Shown here piece by piece: positions 14,401 to 26,500 of a DNA stretch of 64,000 nucleotides. The first letter of the stretch is position 1. Each line of letters begins with the position of its first letter. The translations under genes and the position numbers were made by a program. Source of the DNA: Parapristionchus giblindavisi. Taxonomy: Eukaryota; Nematoda; Chromadorea; Rhabditida; Diplogasteridae. The stretch lies in contig CALSFV010000064.1 of the NCBI GenBank assembly GCA_943737045.1, forward strand, positions 248,001 through 312,000, given 5' to 3'. The notes under the pieces are model-generated. The model did not search any database. It had not been told where the DNA came from and saw nothing but the letters and a program-made list of their open reading frames with translations.

Positions 14401-17400
14401 AAAAACCTACATTTAGTGATTTATGATGTTAATTGATTGAGTAGTTATTACGATCAATATTTGCAGTGTTGGCGGTCACGTAGGAGGAAGTGAGAATCCA
14501 CTGAGCAGTGAGACGAGTCAAGATGAATGTGAGTACGGTACATGGAGATTACTGTAGTTTTGATGAGTACGGTAGATGGAGATTACTGTAATCTTGAGTA
14601 ATCTGTAATTGAGTACCGGATTTTCAAATAATTGGTGCAGGTTACGGTAATCTAGTTAATGGTGTTCTATTTGCAGCCGTAGATCCTCGTTGTGAGATGT
14701 CCCGATTGAATCGACGACGATCTTCTGGTTCATCATCGACGTATTCGAGAGAACGACAAGATACAACTGTGTGGCTACTGGATAAGGTATACATTGTTTT
14801 GAGTCTTGAAGGATGTGATTGATGAAGATCAAAGATCACAAATGTAGTCTGAATCGATTGGCCAAACCTTCTCGACGATATATCATTGTTCTCCTTGTAG
14901 ATGAACAATCCGACGATGCCGAAAGAAGTAAACGACCAAGAGCAACAAGTGCCACCACAGACGACGACAACCACACCCACTGTTGGAAGTACGGTAGTTA
15001 TCGATTACTGTAGACACAATGATATTGATTACTATGACTAGATCTTTCGTAATTGTTAACTGTTGGAATAGTGTGATCGAGGATCATTGATTGATTGCTT
15101 TTTTTAATATCGATTACTTTTCAGCGAATGTGAACGGACAACGATGGAAGAATGATCCGTGTGAGTCATCATCAACCGATGGTAGTAGTGGATACGGATC
15201 CAGAGGTCAGAATTATTGATTTTTAAAATTTATTTTGTTGTTTTTTGTATCAGAAACGAGGGGCTTGCGGGACACGAGATCAAATATATTTTTTCTTGAA
15301 TTTTTGTTTCTTATTTCAGATAATTTCGGATCATTGGGTAAGTATTGTGTATGATTGATAGCACGTAACGTACCCCATCCTTCTTCTTTTCTTGAATCTG
15401 TTTGTTTGATGGTTTGGTGTGAATCTAAGCGACTTATCTGATTTTGATGTACTGTAGCAGAATTTACGTTTGATAAGTTATTTCTATCGAACATCCTCCC
15501 ATCCAATCGCTAGACTTTCTAAAAGAATACGAATTCCTCCAAGTGAACAGCCATGATCGTGTGTTTTCCTCTGTTCTATTATAGAAAGTATGTCCTGTGG
15601 TGCTGTGGTCAATCTCTGTTCTTTTTTCGTTTATCACGGGTTTCCAAATGGTTCACCCTGTTTACTGTACAACTGTAACCAGTGCTTGTAACACTTTGTC
15701 ACTGTCCAAGTTGGTGATTCGAGGTTTCACGATGGAAACAAATGACATGGTTGTTTTTCAGTGAATGGCTTCGGTGGTAGTGCAGTAGTGAGTGGCGGTA
15801 CCACAAACCCTGTGGCAGAGCGAATGGCAGAGGTACAAAGAAGAGTGGAGGAAGAAGGAGGAGAAGGACAAGCTGGTGGTAGTAATGGAGTTGTACAACA
15901 GATGGGAATGAACTCAACTCCTGTAGTTGGCCCTTCGACCTCACAGGTATTACAGGATTAATATTATGAGTTGATACATTGGCCGTATGTGCCTCAATGA
16001 TCTTACTGTGAGATCAGACTCACCTTATGCTGTGATACCCATTAGAAAGTAAGAAAGAAAAGGAGAAATTAAAACTGGGTTGTGTTAGATATTTTTTAAG
16101 AGAAAACTAGTAATGTATCAGAATACTTTTGATATTGTTATAGATCCTTTATGAAGGCAAAGAATGGCTAATTGATTGATACTTTGCAGTTGCTGAGAAC
16201 GCCGCCGAAGACATCTCCACCTGCCTCATTTGAGAATCAGAATTCACCCTCACTGGTATGTTAACACACACGTACTTTCATGTTTCAATCACTGAATGAA
16301 ATCTAGTCCCATTTTATATCGCTAGTACTAACCTAGTTGGTTGCCCGGTACTATAATATAACAATCTTTAGTCGCGTGCCTCGACCCCGCACAGTTCTGA
16401 CTCGTGGGCGTCTCGACTGACACCGGAGGAGCAGGTAGAATGCATTATGTATATATTTATTGTGAAACACAAGTATTGCTGGTTTGGTCTCGTGCTTTCA
16501 TTATAATCGATTTTATATCATGAGAATGGTGATTATTGATTGATTAAATGATATTGTTCAGGCTCGATTAGTAGCCAGTCTTCGTGCTGCACTCAATTCG
16601 ACTGATACGTCATCGATGAATGAAGAGGATCGACTGCTTGTTGAACACTTGCGAGGCGCCCTCTCCGCTCAAGGTACTTACTTAGTGACTTAGTTCCTTA
16701 AGGTCATAAAAAACACTATCTGAGAGAATTCAACAACTGGTACATTTTTTGGTATCGACGAAAAATGGATTTTTTTGTTTTATGTATGATAATTACAGGC
16801 TCCATGAGTGAAGTTCACTAGTACTTGGAAATTCCTTCCAATTGAAAATTCGCTTCAGGGGGTGACCACACAACGATTTGGCGCCTTTTCCTAAATGGTG
16901 TATTTCGAATCCAATCGATTCGGGAGTGGGTGCAGTCGACTCCTTGGCTAATTCTAAGAAACTATTGTCAAGGTGATTTTTTTGATCACCGGTCAACGAA
17001 GGTTGGAAATGGGAATTTTCGAAAAAAATTTACATTAAATTAATTCTCACTATTTTCCCATAGCCCAGGTAAATTTTTTATTTGCTCAATATCTTCTACA
17101 TATTATATTACACCTTTAGTTTATGGCGCAGAATAATCATATACCTATATACATTGTAAAGAAAAGCGCTGAAAATATGCTTAAAAATAGCGAAAAAAAC
17201 CAAATTAACTGATTAGGGATTACTGTAGGAGCACACCACAATTCAGTTAGTCGTTACAAAAACGATTCGTTTACAAATTTCACCTTTTTTAAAAATTATC
17301 AATTTTAAACTAAAGGTGTAATATAATATGTAGAAGATATTGAGCAAATAAAAAATTTACCTGGGCTATGGGAAAATAGTGAGAATTAATTTAATGTAAA

Positions 17401-19360
17401 ATTTTTTTCGAAAATTCCCATTTCCAACCTTCGTTGACCGGTGATCAAAAAAATCACCTTGACAATAGTTTCTTAGAATTAGCCAAGGAGTCGACTGCAC
17501 CCACTCCCGAATCGATTGGATTCGAAATAAACCATTTAGGAAAAGGCGCCAAATCGTTGTGTGGTCACCCCCTGAAGCGAATTTTCAATTGGAAGGAATT
17601 TCCAAGTACTAGTGAACTTCACTCATGGAGCCTGTAATTATCATACATAAAACAAAAAAATCCATTTTTCATCGATACCGCACCTATGTCGATTTTCTCA
17701 GATAGCGTGTTATAAGGCACACCAACTTTTTACATGTCTGTGTTTCAGGTGGTATATCTCGAGATGAAATCATCCGATGGCGTCTTCAGCAATTGGCCTA
17801 TGAACGACGTGTAAGTTTTGACTTAGCCGACTTAACTTTCCTTATCCCTAAGTAATGATCTTAAGCATGCCATTACAGAATCGTCCTCCTCCCTCCCTGT
17901 ATGCAGTCTCAACCGTGATCATATCTCGTCTATCACTCCGTGAACTCGAAGTACGAGTGGCTGCCATTCGAAGGGCTGCACGCGGACAACTCTATCCACT
18001 TGAGGTACGGTAGATGGTATGGCCTGGTTACGGTAGTTATATATTGTACTGTAGTTGAACTAATTTTGCCTTGTGATGTCTGTCTTGACCTACTCATATT
18101 GATTGATTGATTGCTGATCCTCTCGTATTAATTTATTGATTCATTGATTAGATCTACTACGCTCTTGTGATAGCGGATGTGATGTGGCCTCTATCTGGTG
18201 AAAGAGACATCCTCATGGGAGACAATGTGTACTCCCATGATGAGATCAACGAGATACTCGGATCGTTTGTACCGGTAAGTGGGCGTGGTATAAAAGGGAA
18301 CGGAACCAATGATCTACCGTAACCGTATCGATTGCAGAGTACCGTAATGGATCCGGAGAATCATCATCAACTGTGTCGGAAGCGTGCCTTCACAATGGGT
18401 ACGACGATTGGCGCGGATTACTCGAGAGCCAGTGCTGAAGGGTACGATTATTGATTTATTGATTTTTGTTTAATTTCTGAATGTTGGAGTGATTAAATTT
18501 CATGATTTTTTAAATGACTGTGAAGTACTGATTAAAACTAGATCATCGGAATTGCACGTTTTATATAAAATAAATGAATAAATAATCATGTTTTTAGCGA
18601 GGAAATGGGAAGTTATCAGCCGCCTCGTCTGCCGGATTTAGACACGGATGCGATTGGAGGCGCCGCGGCCATGATTGCCGCCATTCAAGGAGATCTGGCG
18701 CCCATCAGAGAGGCACTCCAACGAATACCTCTATTGCCGCCTGATGTGATGAGGTACGGTAGATTTGATAGGTCATTTGATTGAATGGGGTACGGTAAAT
18801 GGTCTTGGACGGAATATGGCAGATTTCTTCCAATGTACAATTTAATATTCATCTGTCTTTACTTAAGGATAGCGCCAATTAATCTATCTAATCAATTATT
18901 TCACTTTCAGATTGGACAACGAATCGCAGAATGCATTGGGCGCTCAGCTGCGTAATTTCCGTGATTATCTGGACGCCGCGGCTACGCGCGCCGGATATCC
19001 AGTGCGTGGAGACGCTTATATTCATGATGATGTCCCGGATCCGGAAGGTGAGTGGCTAATTGAAGGTCGACCGAAGCTGGAAAATAGCAAGTGCATTTGT
19101 TATCATACTTCAAAAAATCAATAAATCGACTTTTACTGATTTGTTTTGTTTTTTCAGCTCCCGCTCCACCATGTCCATCAGCCTCATCCCGAATGCTCGA
19201 AGACATCATGTCCACACCAGCACACGCGTCCGTTAGATCCGCTCAACCGCGTCGTCGACAAGCGCCTCCGCGTCAACGCTCGCAGTCGCCATCCAATGAT
19301 GATCCTCCACGAGGAGATGAGAATGGACGCGATGAATCACCTCCTCCTCCTGGTGTATAA
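2500..19360 (+). CDS. Unrecognised multi-exon gene: predicted two-pass membrane protein with long disordered tail (5' incomplete)
   Basis: More than 30 exons join in one codon phase from 2500-2594 to the stop at 19,358-19,360; no start codon is visible, so at least one 5' exon lies upstream. Early exons encode a charged helical segment (EEQKEDVMIVDQ, RRAEIERAVREDEARSLREN). Exon ~3537 carries a first membrane helix (WTGIALALSTCCLLGG...). Next comes a loop of ~75 residues with cysteines and N-glycosylation sites (NNT, NIS), and exon ~4251 carries a second helix (LSAILLVFIVLPIVPFLVYL). The rest, roughly 850 residues, is probably cytoplasmic: Ser/Pro/Gln-rich, with a coiled-coil-like stretch encoded at 12,020-12,714 (MFDEWRNKNVDQRI, SADLATELEQRLSERAAN). 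A more ordered helical part is encoded at 16,560-19,050 (EEQARLVASLRAALN, RDEIIRWRLQQLAYERR), and the tail is Pro/Arg-rich. I do not recognise the family. Many of its donors read GTACGGTA. Introns host a nested antisense gene and two long palindromes. Confidence 0.75.
4690..4882 (-). repeat. Dispersed repeat family B copy (TATATAGTGGGTCRATT)
   Basis: On the minus strand this copy reads CATACATTTTCGGTACCCTCGCC, then TATATAGTGGGTCAATTCTCG, a block resembling ATTTTTCGCATAAA words, another TATATAGTGGGTCAATCCTCG, and ends in CGAGGGTATGGCAATG. Its ends are inverted copies of a CATAC...CCCTCGC word. Similar units lie at 11,205-11,370, 24,137-24,262 and 25,318-25,478. It is intronic and non-coding. 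Confidence 0.7.
6394..7659 (-). CDS. Nested antisense gene, unrecognised ~280-residue protein
   Basis: Seven exons on the minus strand chain in perfect phase: 7659-7586, 7534-7480, 7420-7324, 7266-6980, 6929-6848, 6780-6645 and 6493-6394. The start is MAANPAPSIVQQIEALFDQF and the end is EITFDGFFFCEED, then stop. The whole gene lies in one intron (5884-8279) of the plus-strand membrane-protein gene. No signal peptide or membrane helix is seen. The central part is helical and reminiscent of a BTB/BACK-like fold (HHLISLLRYAYNKDD, then LIHIAHRFNFPTLRKHC), but that is a weak resemblance by eye. The C terminus is very acidic (YVNKEDEDEEDIFIEG). Several of its own donors are GTACGGTA/GTACGGTC. The phase agreement over six introns makes it very unlikely to be chance; the function is unknown. 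Confidence 0.8.
7795..7842. repeat. (CCCTCT)n microsatellite
   Basis: CCTCTCC hexamer repeats run for about 45 bases and continue in degenerate form to about 7880. It lies just upstream (minus-strand sense) of the nested gene's start codon and inside the host intron. Confidence 0.85.
8280..8333 (+). other. Isolated exon of the large plus-strand gene downstream of the nested gene
   Basis: TTTCCAG precedes a 54-base phase-0 exon (LAPRRSIDRVTMNMRQAP) followed by a GTTAGT donor. It links the exon ending at 5883 with the exon at 10,666. It shows that both the nested gene (6.4-7.7 kb) and the palindrome at 8.7-10.5 kb are intronic. Confidence 0.65.
8714..10538. mobile_element. Long palindromic (foldback) element, 1.8 kb, intronic
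   Basis: The left arm from ATATGAGACGAATCGC (8714) to about 9500 is mirrored nearly base for base by about 9750-10,538, ending GCGATTCGTCTCATAT. The spacer is ~240 bases. Open frames of 60-108 codons occur in both arms, but as mirror copies (for example DFSDATSDLSKERTAY at 9170 and on the opposite strand near 10,060), so their survival follows from arm identity, not selection. The spacer carries a tRNA-like B-box. It is a non-autonomous element; no transposase is visible. Confidence 0.85.
9640..9712 (-). other. tRNA-like Pol III box remnant in palindrome spacer
   Basis: GGGGTTCGAACCCGC at 9660-9674 is a perfect B-box/T-arm-like sequence. On the minus strand GAGCTAAAGAGGC lies ~20 bases 5' of it, as a weak A-box would. 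No full cloverleaf with a 7-bp acceptor stem can be drawn, so I do not call a tRNA. Confidence 0.4.
11205..11577 (-). repeat. Composite of dispersed repeat families B and A
   Basis: From CATACATTTTCG at 11,205 a family B unit (TATATAGTGGATCAATTCTCG, TTCGCATAAA) runs to about 11,370. It passes directly into an inverted family A unit (GGCGGATTACCTGGAGCTCG, then repeated TTTTACAGGGGGC modules, CCATGTCAGCGCCCATGTATG). Both families share a CATACATTTTC-like end word, so this may be one composite element or an insertion of one into the other. Confidence 0.65.
12237..12560. repeat. GATCTTTGATC short repeat clusters
   Basis: The unit TTTGATC/GATCAAA is repeated in tandem at 12,242-12,290 and again at 12,480-12,500 and 12,540-12,557, in introns. 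The same unit recurs at 29,350-29,535, 41,565-41,575, 41,680, 41,810-41,845, 42,670-42,690 and 48,655-48,705. It is an intron-biased simple repeat of this genome. Confidence 0.7.
13175..13294. mobile_element. Small MITE, CACAGT family copy 1
   Basis: CACAGTATTCTGGTCCAAGCC at the left and GAGAACGCTGTG at the right form short inverted ends. The interior includes GAGACCATTGTATTCGAGAG and AGCGGTCGTTCTTGCTTT. Two diverged relatives lie at 20,701-20,819 (inverted) and 55,595-55,692. It is intronic and non-coding. Confidence 0.65.
16712..17711. mobile_element. Long palindromic element, 1.0 kb, intronic
   Basis: AACACTATCTGAGAGAAT at the left matches ATTTTCTCAGATAGCGTGTT at the right. The ~400-base arms are nearly identical inverses (for example CATGAGTGAAGTTCACTAGT at 16,803 and ACTAGTGAACTTCACTCATG at 17,608). 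The spacer, about 17,110-17,310, holds TTAGGGATTACTGTAGGAGC and no gene. Mirror-image 67-codon open frames in the two arms (MTGDQKNHLDNSFLELAKES) are a product of the palindrome and not evidence for a protein. It lies in an intron of the large plus-strand gene. Confidence 0.85.
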
Positions 19361-21019
19361 GACTGATTACGGTAGCTTTTACCAATCCTCATCTATTTCC
19401 CTGTGCTTGTAATATTTTTAATTGTTATTTAATTGACTATTTTCTAGCCCTCCAATACCCACTTTTGATTTGATTTTATTTACATTGTTTTATGTGCATT
19501 GTGTAGTGTGTAATATGTAGTAATGTAGTAGTACGGTAACCGATCAATACTTGTCGATATATCGATTGATATTCCTCTATTCTTCCTATTTTACAATCGC
19601 CTTGTTTAGGTATTTATCTATCGATCGATCATATATTATTCCCTTGTTGTTTTGTTTGTTTATCGAGTCCACACTTTGCTGATCTCATCTCATGCATTTT
19701 CACTCTGAAACTCATTTTGACACTTTCTCTCTCGTACCTGTATTCCCACCCACTGATTACTTGTTCAAAAGTTACGAAAAGACATGAAAATCAGAAATAT
19801 TCCTTCGTTTTACACATTCACTATCGTCTTTTTCTTTTCTTTTCGTGACGTTTGACCATTACGTTACCATTATCCCCTTCACCCCTAACAGTTGTTGTCC
19901 CAGTACGCTCATCTAGGGCTCAATTATCACCATTTTGTATGAAATTGATCTAGGACCAGTAACCATCCCTCTAAATCAATCCTACTATTACATTATTATG
20001 TTGATCGATTGTTCACTTTCATATAGTTCATAACTACAGTAACCCCGTTACTTTCTTAAGTATTTGTTAATTATCCCATTTTTTTGTTGTTTTCCATTCG
20101 GGATTGCAAATCCCACTCAATGGGTATTCCTATTCATCAGTTTGACTTCGTTGCCCCCATTTAATAATTTCTGTGAATGCTATCTCATACAAATACACTT
20201 GCAGCATCTGAAAACGGTATAAACAACAAAAGTATCCACATTTCTTTCATACTAGTATAGCTGCCAAGTTGTTTGTTTCTGCCTTTCCAACCAATCAATC
20301 AATATATCATTATTCTTTTGCGCTATTATCCGATTCCAAATTTCATTCTAATGAAACAGATTCTCTTTTTCTCTTTATAGATAACGAACTCTCAGATCTT
20401 GATGCTTTTCTATGTATTGATTCTTCCACTGATATTGTCCTAACTCAAGTTGTTTATTCTTTATTTGGCTTTGCTAACTGTTGTACGATTACATGTACTC
20501 TTTAATAAAAGTTTTCATTGAAGGGCTTCAATATGACACTGCATTTTATTAATTATTTTATTAATGCAAATTTGCATAATATTTCATAGATGAGATTCAT
20601 CATGATTTCAGAGAAGAACAGAAAAAAACAAGGATGAATATGAATTGTTAGTGCAGAATATTATAATTATGTATTAAATAAACTACGTTTAAATATTTCA
20701 CAATGTTCTATAGACTTTGAAAGCGAAAACGACCGCTCAACATAGAAACTCTCTCAAAGGCAATCGTCTTTCGCTTGTCTGGCTATGGAAACAAAATGGC
20801 TTGAACCAGAACACTGTGATTTAATTACGATTCATGAACATTTTCAGAAAGTCAAAAATGTGTAATGTGTATGACACAACTGATTACAGTATAACGTAGT
20901 TTGTAAATCAGGACGAATGACCGGACCCGTTTAATTTGTAAAACATTTTTTTGCGTTTTTATTTGTTTAATAAGCTGTATATGTTTCAATTTTTATTTTA
21001 ATTTGCAGCTTGATTAGGT
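19361..21019. other. 3' UTR of the large gene and intergenic spacer
   Basis: After the stop at 19,360 there is AT-rich sequence without coding signal. An AATAAA at about 20,504 is the first good poly(A) signal and could end a 1.1 kb 3' UTR. A CACAGT-family MITE lies at 20,701-20,819. AATTTGCAG at 21,000-21,008, 12 bases before the NDUFV2 start codon, looks like a trans-splice acceptor. An open frame at 20,269-20,505 has no support as a gene. Confidence 0.5.
20701..20819. mobile_element. Small MITE, CACAGT family copy 2 (inverted)
   Basis: Reverse-complement relative of the unit at 13,175: it reads GAAAACGACCGCTCAACATA, AAATGGCTTGAACCAGAACA, then CTGTG. The left end is degraded. Confidence 0.6.
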
Positions 21020-23187
<2,168 letters not shown>

Positions 23188-23335
23188 ACGACGATGTGAA
23201 CATTGAGGGCATACTGTAGTAGACTACGGTAGATAATAGTAGATCATCAATCATTCATCGTTCAACATTTTTATGTTTCCTTCGTAAATTCTGCCTGGTT
23301 GTTGGAGTATGTGCATAGAGATTTGAGAGAAGACG

Positions 23336-23341
23336 AATAAA
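23336..23341 (+). terminator. Poly(A) signal of NDUFV2
   Basis: AATAAA ~150 bases after the NDUFV2 stop codon. About 215 bases later comes CTCATTACAG, the presumed acceptor just before the TRMT11 start. Confidence 0.65.
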
Positions 23342-23574
23342 GAAGTTTATAGTGTACAAATCGTGTTGATATTCACGCCACAATTGTTCGTTTAACTGTC
23401 GAACTGAAAATATTGATGCAATTTCTCAGCCATCTGGCCAGCATGTTTCTCGTTTCGTTGATGTGATTAACTAGACAACGCTGCATTACAAACAATTTGT
23501 TGTTATTATATCGACTAATAGAGTAACGCAATGTGTCTTCTACCGTAATCTCATTACAGTCTAATCAATCGATA

Positions 23575-26500
23575 ATGCGGTGTGTTCTTCTCTTCTCCCA
23601 ACAACATCTTGACTTTCGTATGGCTGAACTACGAGGAATCTGTCGTGCACATGATATCGATCCGTCCCTTCTCGAGAGTATCGTAGGCGTAGAGGTTATT
23701 GATTATTTATTTTTGTGTTTGGATTACGATATCCTATTAGGAACAAGAAATATGAGCATACTGTATCTGGCTACAGTAACCTCTCGGTTACAGTAACCGT
23801 TTGGTTCGTTCAGAGACCAATCTACATCGTGGACATGGATCCATCAGCATTGGGAGTTCTCCTATCTCGATCAATGTTATTGAAGAGTGCATATGAGCAC
23901 ATTTGTGATGCTGAAGAATATGAGGAATTACACAAGAAGATTGAGACAAAAGGAGAGTACTTTAAGGTTGGACTGTCTTATATGTTGTCGTCGGAGAAAT
24001 AGCACGAAACGCAATACAAGTAAGGAAAGGGTTGAGTAAAAGATGTGCATATCGTATAAGTGATGAGGGGGGGGGGGATTAGAAAGGGTGTTGGAAGGGA
24101 AGGGAGAATATCTTGACCGCACGATCCTTCTCATCATACATTTTCGGCGTCGGCGCATGATTTTTTATATAGTGGGTCGATTTTCGTAATATGGTGGTTA
24201 TTTTTTCGCTTAAATTATAATTTTTCGCATAAAAAATGAGCCTTACATAGTGGGTCGATCGTCACATTACTATGAAAACCTTTGATCGTTGATTATCTGG
24301 ATATTGGGATATTTGTTGAAGTGATAAGACGGGGAATCAACGGGTAATAGAGCATTATGGTTGTATGGCATGGTTCGTGTGCCATTAATCATCATGATAT
24401 AATTCTGAACAATCCAATCAATAAATCAATATAATACTTCCAATCAATTAATATCGGCTTCATTTGCAGCCCTACAACATCGCCGATCGATCCTTTAGTG
24501 TGCGTGTTCGTCCCGTTGGAAGGAAGAAGGGCGTGAATGCACTCGGGAGAGCAAGGGTACGGTATCAATTAGAGATTACTGTAGGCCAACGGGTTATGGT
24601 ATCGTATCATGAATGTGGTTACTGTATTGATATGTGAATGATTAGCTGAAATTCGTTGAGAAGTTTTGTACAAAATGAATCACAATTTGGCTTGTTGGAA
24701 TCATGTTTCACCACTCTTTCAATACATTTGAGAACAAATATGTCTGTTGTAGTACAGATGACGTATTTTGAAAATTAATATGTATCAATTTTACTTGTGA
24801 TATAAGAAGTGGGCGAGCATCTGCAGATCTATCGATTTGTGATGGTATCATTCATGAGGTTACTGTATGATAACACCTAGCTGCAAGGCCATTGAGAAGT
24901 TTAATAGAAAAAGTGAAATAGACTCATGACCTACTGGATTCATGTTTCACCGTCCTATCAATACATTTGAGAATTAATTCCGATTGCTTTGTGTATGCAT
25001 TCTTTCATCAATCAAAATGTATGAAATAATTGTTGTGATGCAGGAAGTGGGCGAACGACTACCGATGGGTGATGCCCCTGTTAACCTCGACGATCCACAG
25101 ACTGCCTTTACCATCATCGAAGGTTTACTGTAATCTTATACTGCTGATGTATAGTAACATAAGGGAGATTATATTGATTGATAGGAATACTATGATCTAT
25201 GTACGTATACTATGATAAGATGATCAAATAAATACAATCATCTTTGTTACCAAAGTAGTAGTCATGCGTTCTCAGTTACCTATCATACAATCGATCAGTA
25301 TACTTTTTCGGTGCCCTCACCGAATTATTTTTATATAGTGGGTCGATTTAGAAAAATCATTATTTTTCGCATAAATTTTAATATTTCGCATAAAAAATGC
25401 GCATTATATAGTGGGTAGATCCGGAAAATCTGCCGTATATAGTGGGTCAATCCTCACGCGGTGAGGGTATGAAAATGTATTTCAATCAGCATTAGACTGT
25501 AATTTTGCCCTTAATATAGATTTTATCTTCGAATAGAAAGGTGCTTCGAGCGAATAAATTGTTAATTTATACAGTATAATAGTATCATGAGACGTCAATG
25601 CTCCTAGTGCACACTTTGAATAAAATGTTTTATGAATAACACAATGAATGGATTTTAATGTTTTGTTTGCAGAATACGCGGGTGAGAAGGAACAAAGGCC
25701 AAGGTGCATCTACTTTGGACGATTGGTAAGCAAGCATAATATCATATCCCGCGAGAAAATCAATAATAGGCATTGAAACCAATCAATAAATTACAACTAT
25801 TTACAGATAGGTCATGGTCAGTTCTCGCTCAAGAACGACTTCAATCTCCAAGAGCGAATCTACATTGGCAATACGACAATGGATCCGGAGTTGTCGTTCA
25901 TACAGGTACGGTATTTATGACTGCGGTACAATCAGCTGACTACGGTAGGTGAGCACAGTGCGGTATTTTACAAGTTACGGTATGAAATGGGTTAGTGTGG
26001 TCGCTACCCTGATTGTTTTTTTCTCTTTAAATCACCGTAAGCTCGCCTGCAGGTGTATATTTTGCCACTACTAACAGTCTTGTTATCTTAATCGCAGTAT
26101 AATATTCTCAATTACAGGCCAATGTCTCTGCTGTGGGTCCTGCTTCCATCGTTATCGATCCATTCTGTGGGACTGGTTTGTTTATTTGTTTACTTGATTT
26201 ACAACTCGGTAACAGCCGGCGAAAATGTACCCGCTGATTTCTCGTTGCATGAAAGCGTGAACACTGCATTTCATTCATGGGAAGTGATATTTGTACGAAC
26301 GCTTGAATGGACTAATATGGTATCATCTCATTGTCAGGCGGTCTACTCTTACCCGCTGCCAAATTTGGCGCCGTCGTTCTCGGATCAGAGATCAACTACC
26401 AGATCGCGAAGGCCGTTGGTGAGCGTTGATTTCATCAATCAATATTTGGATACTAGTTTATGTCAACGTACTCTTTATATGGCTTCTTAATATAACTCTA

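Noticed and set aside
16793..17637. Paired 67-codon frames MTGDQKNHLDNSFLELAKES on opposite strands
   Set aside because: Again the two arms of a palindrome; the single amino-acid difference does not show selection.
26122..26490. 122-codon + strand frame
   Set aside because: Reads through TRMT11 exons and introns in a mixed frame; the spliced TRMT11 model explains the region.
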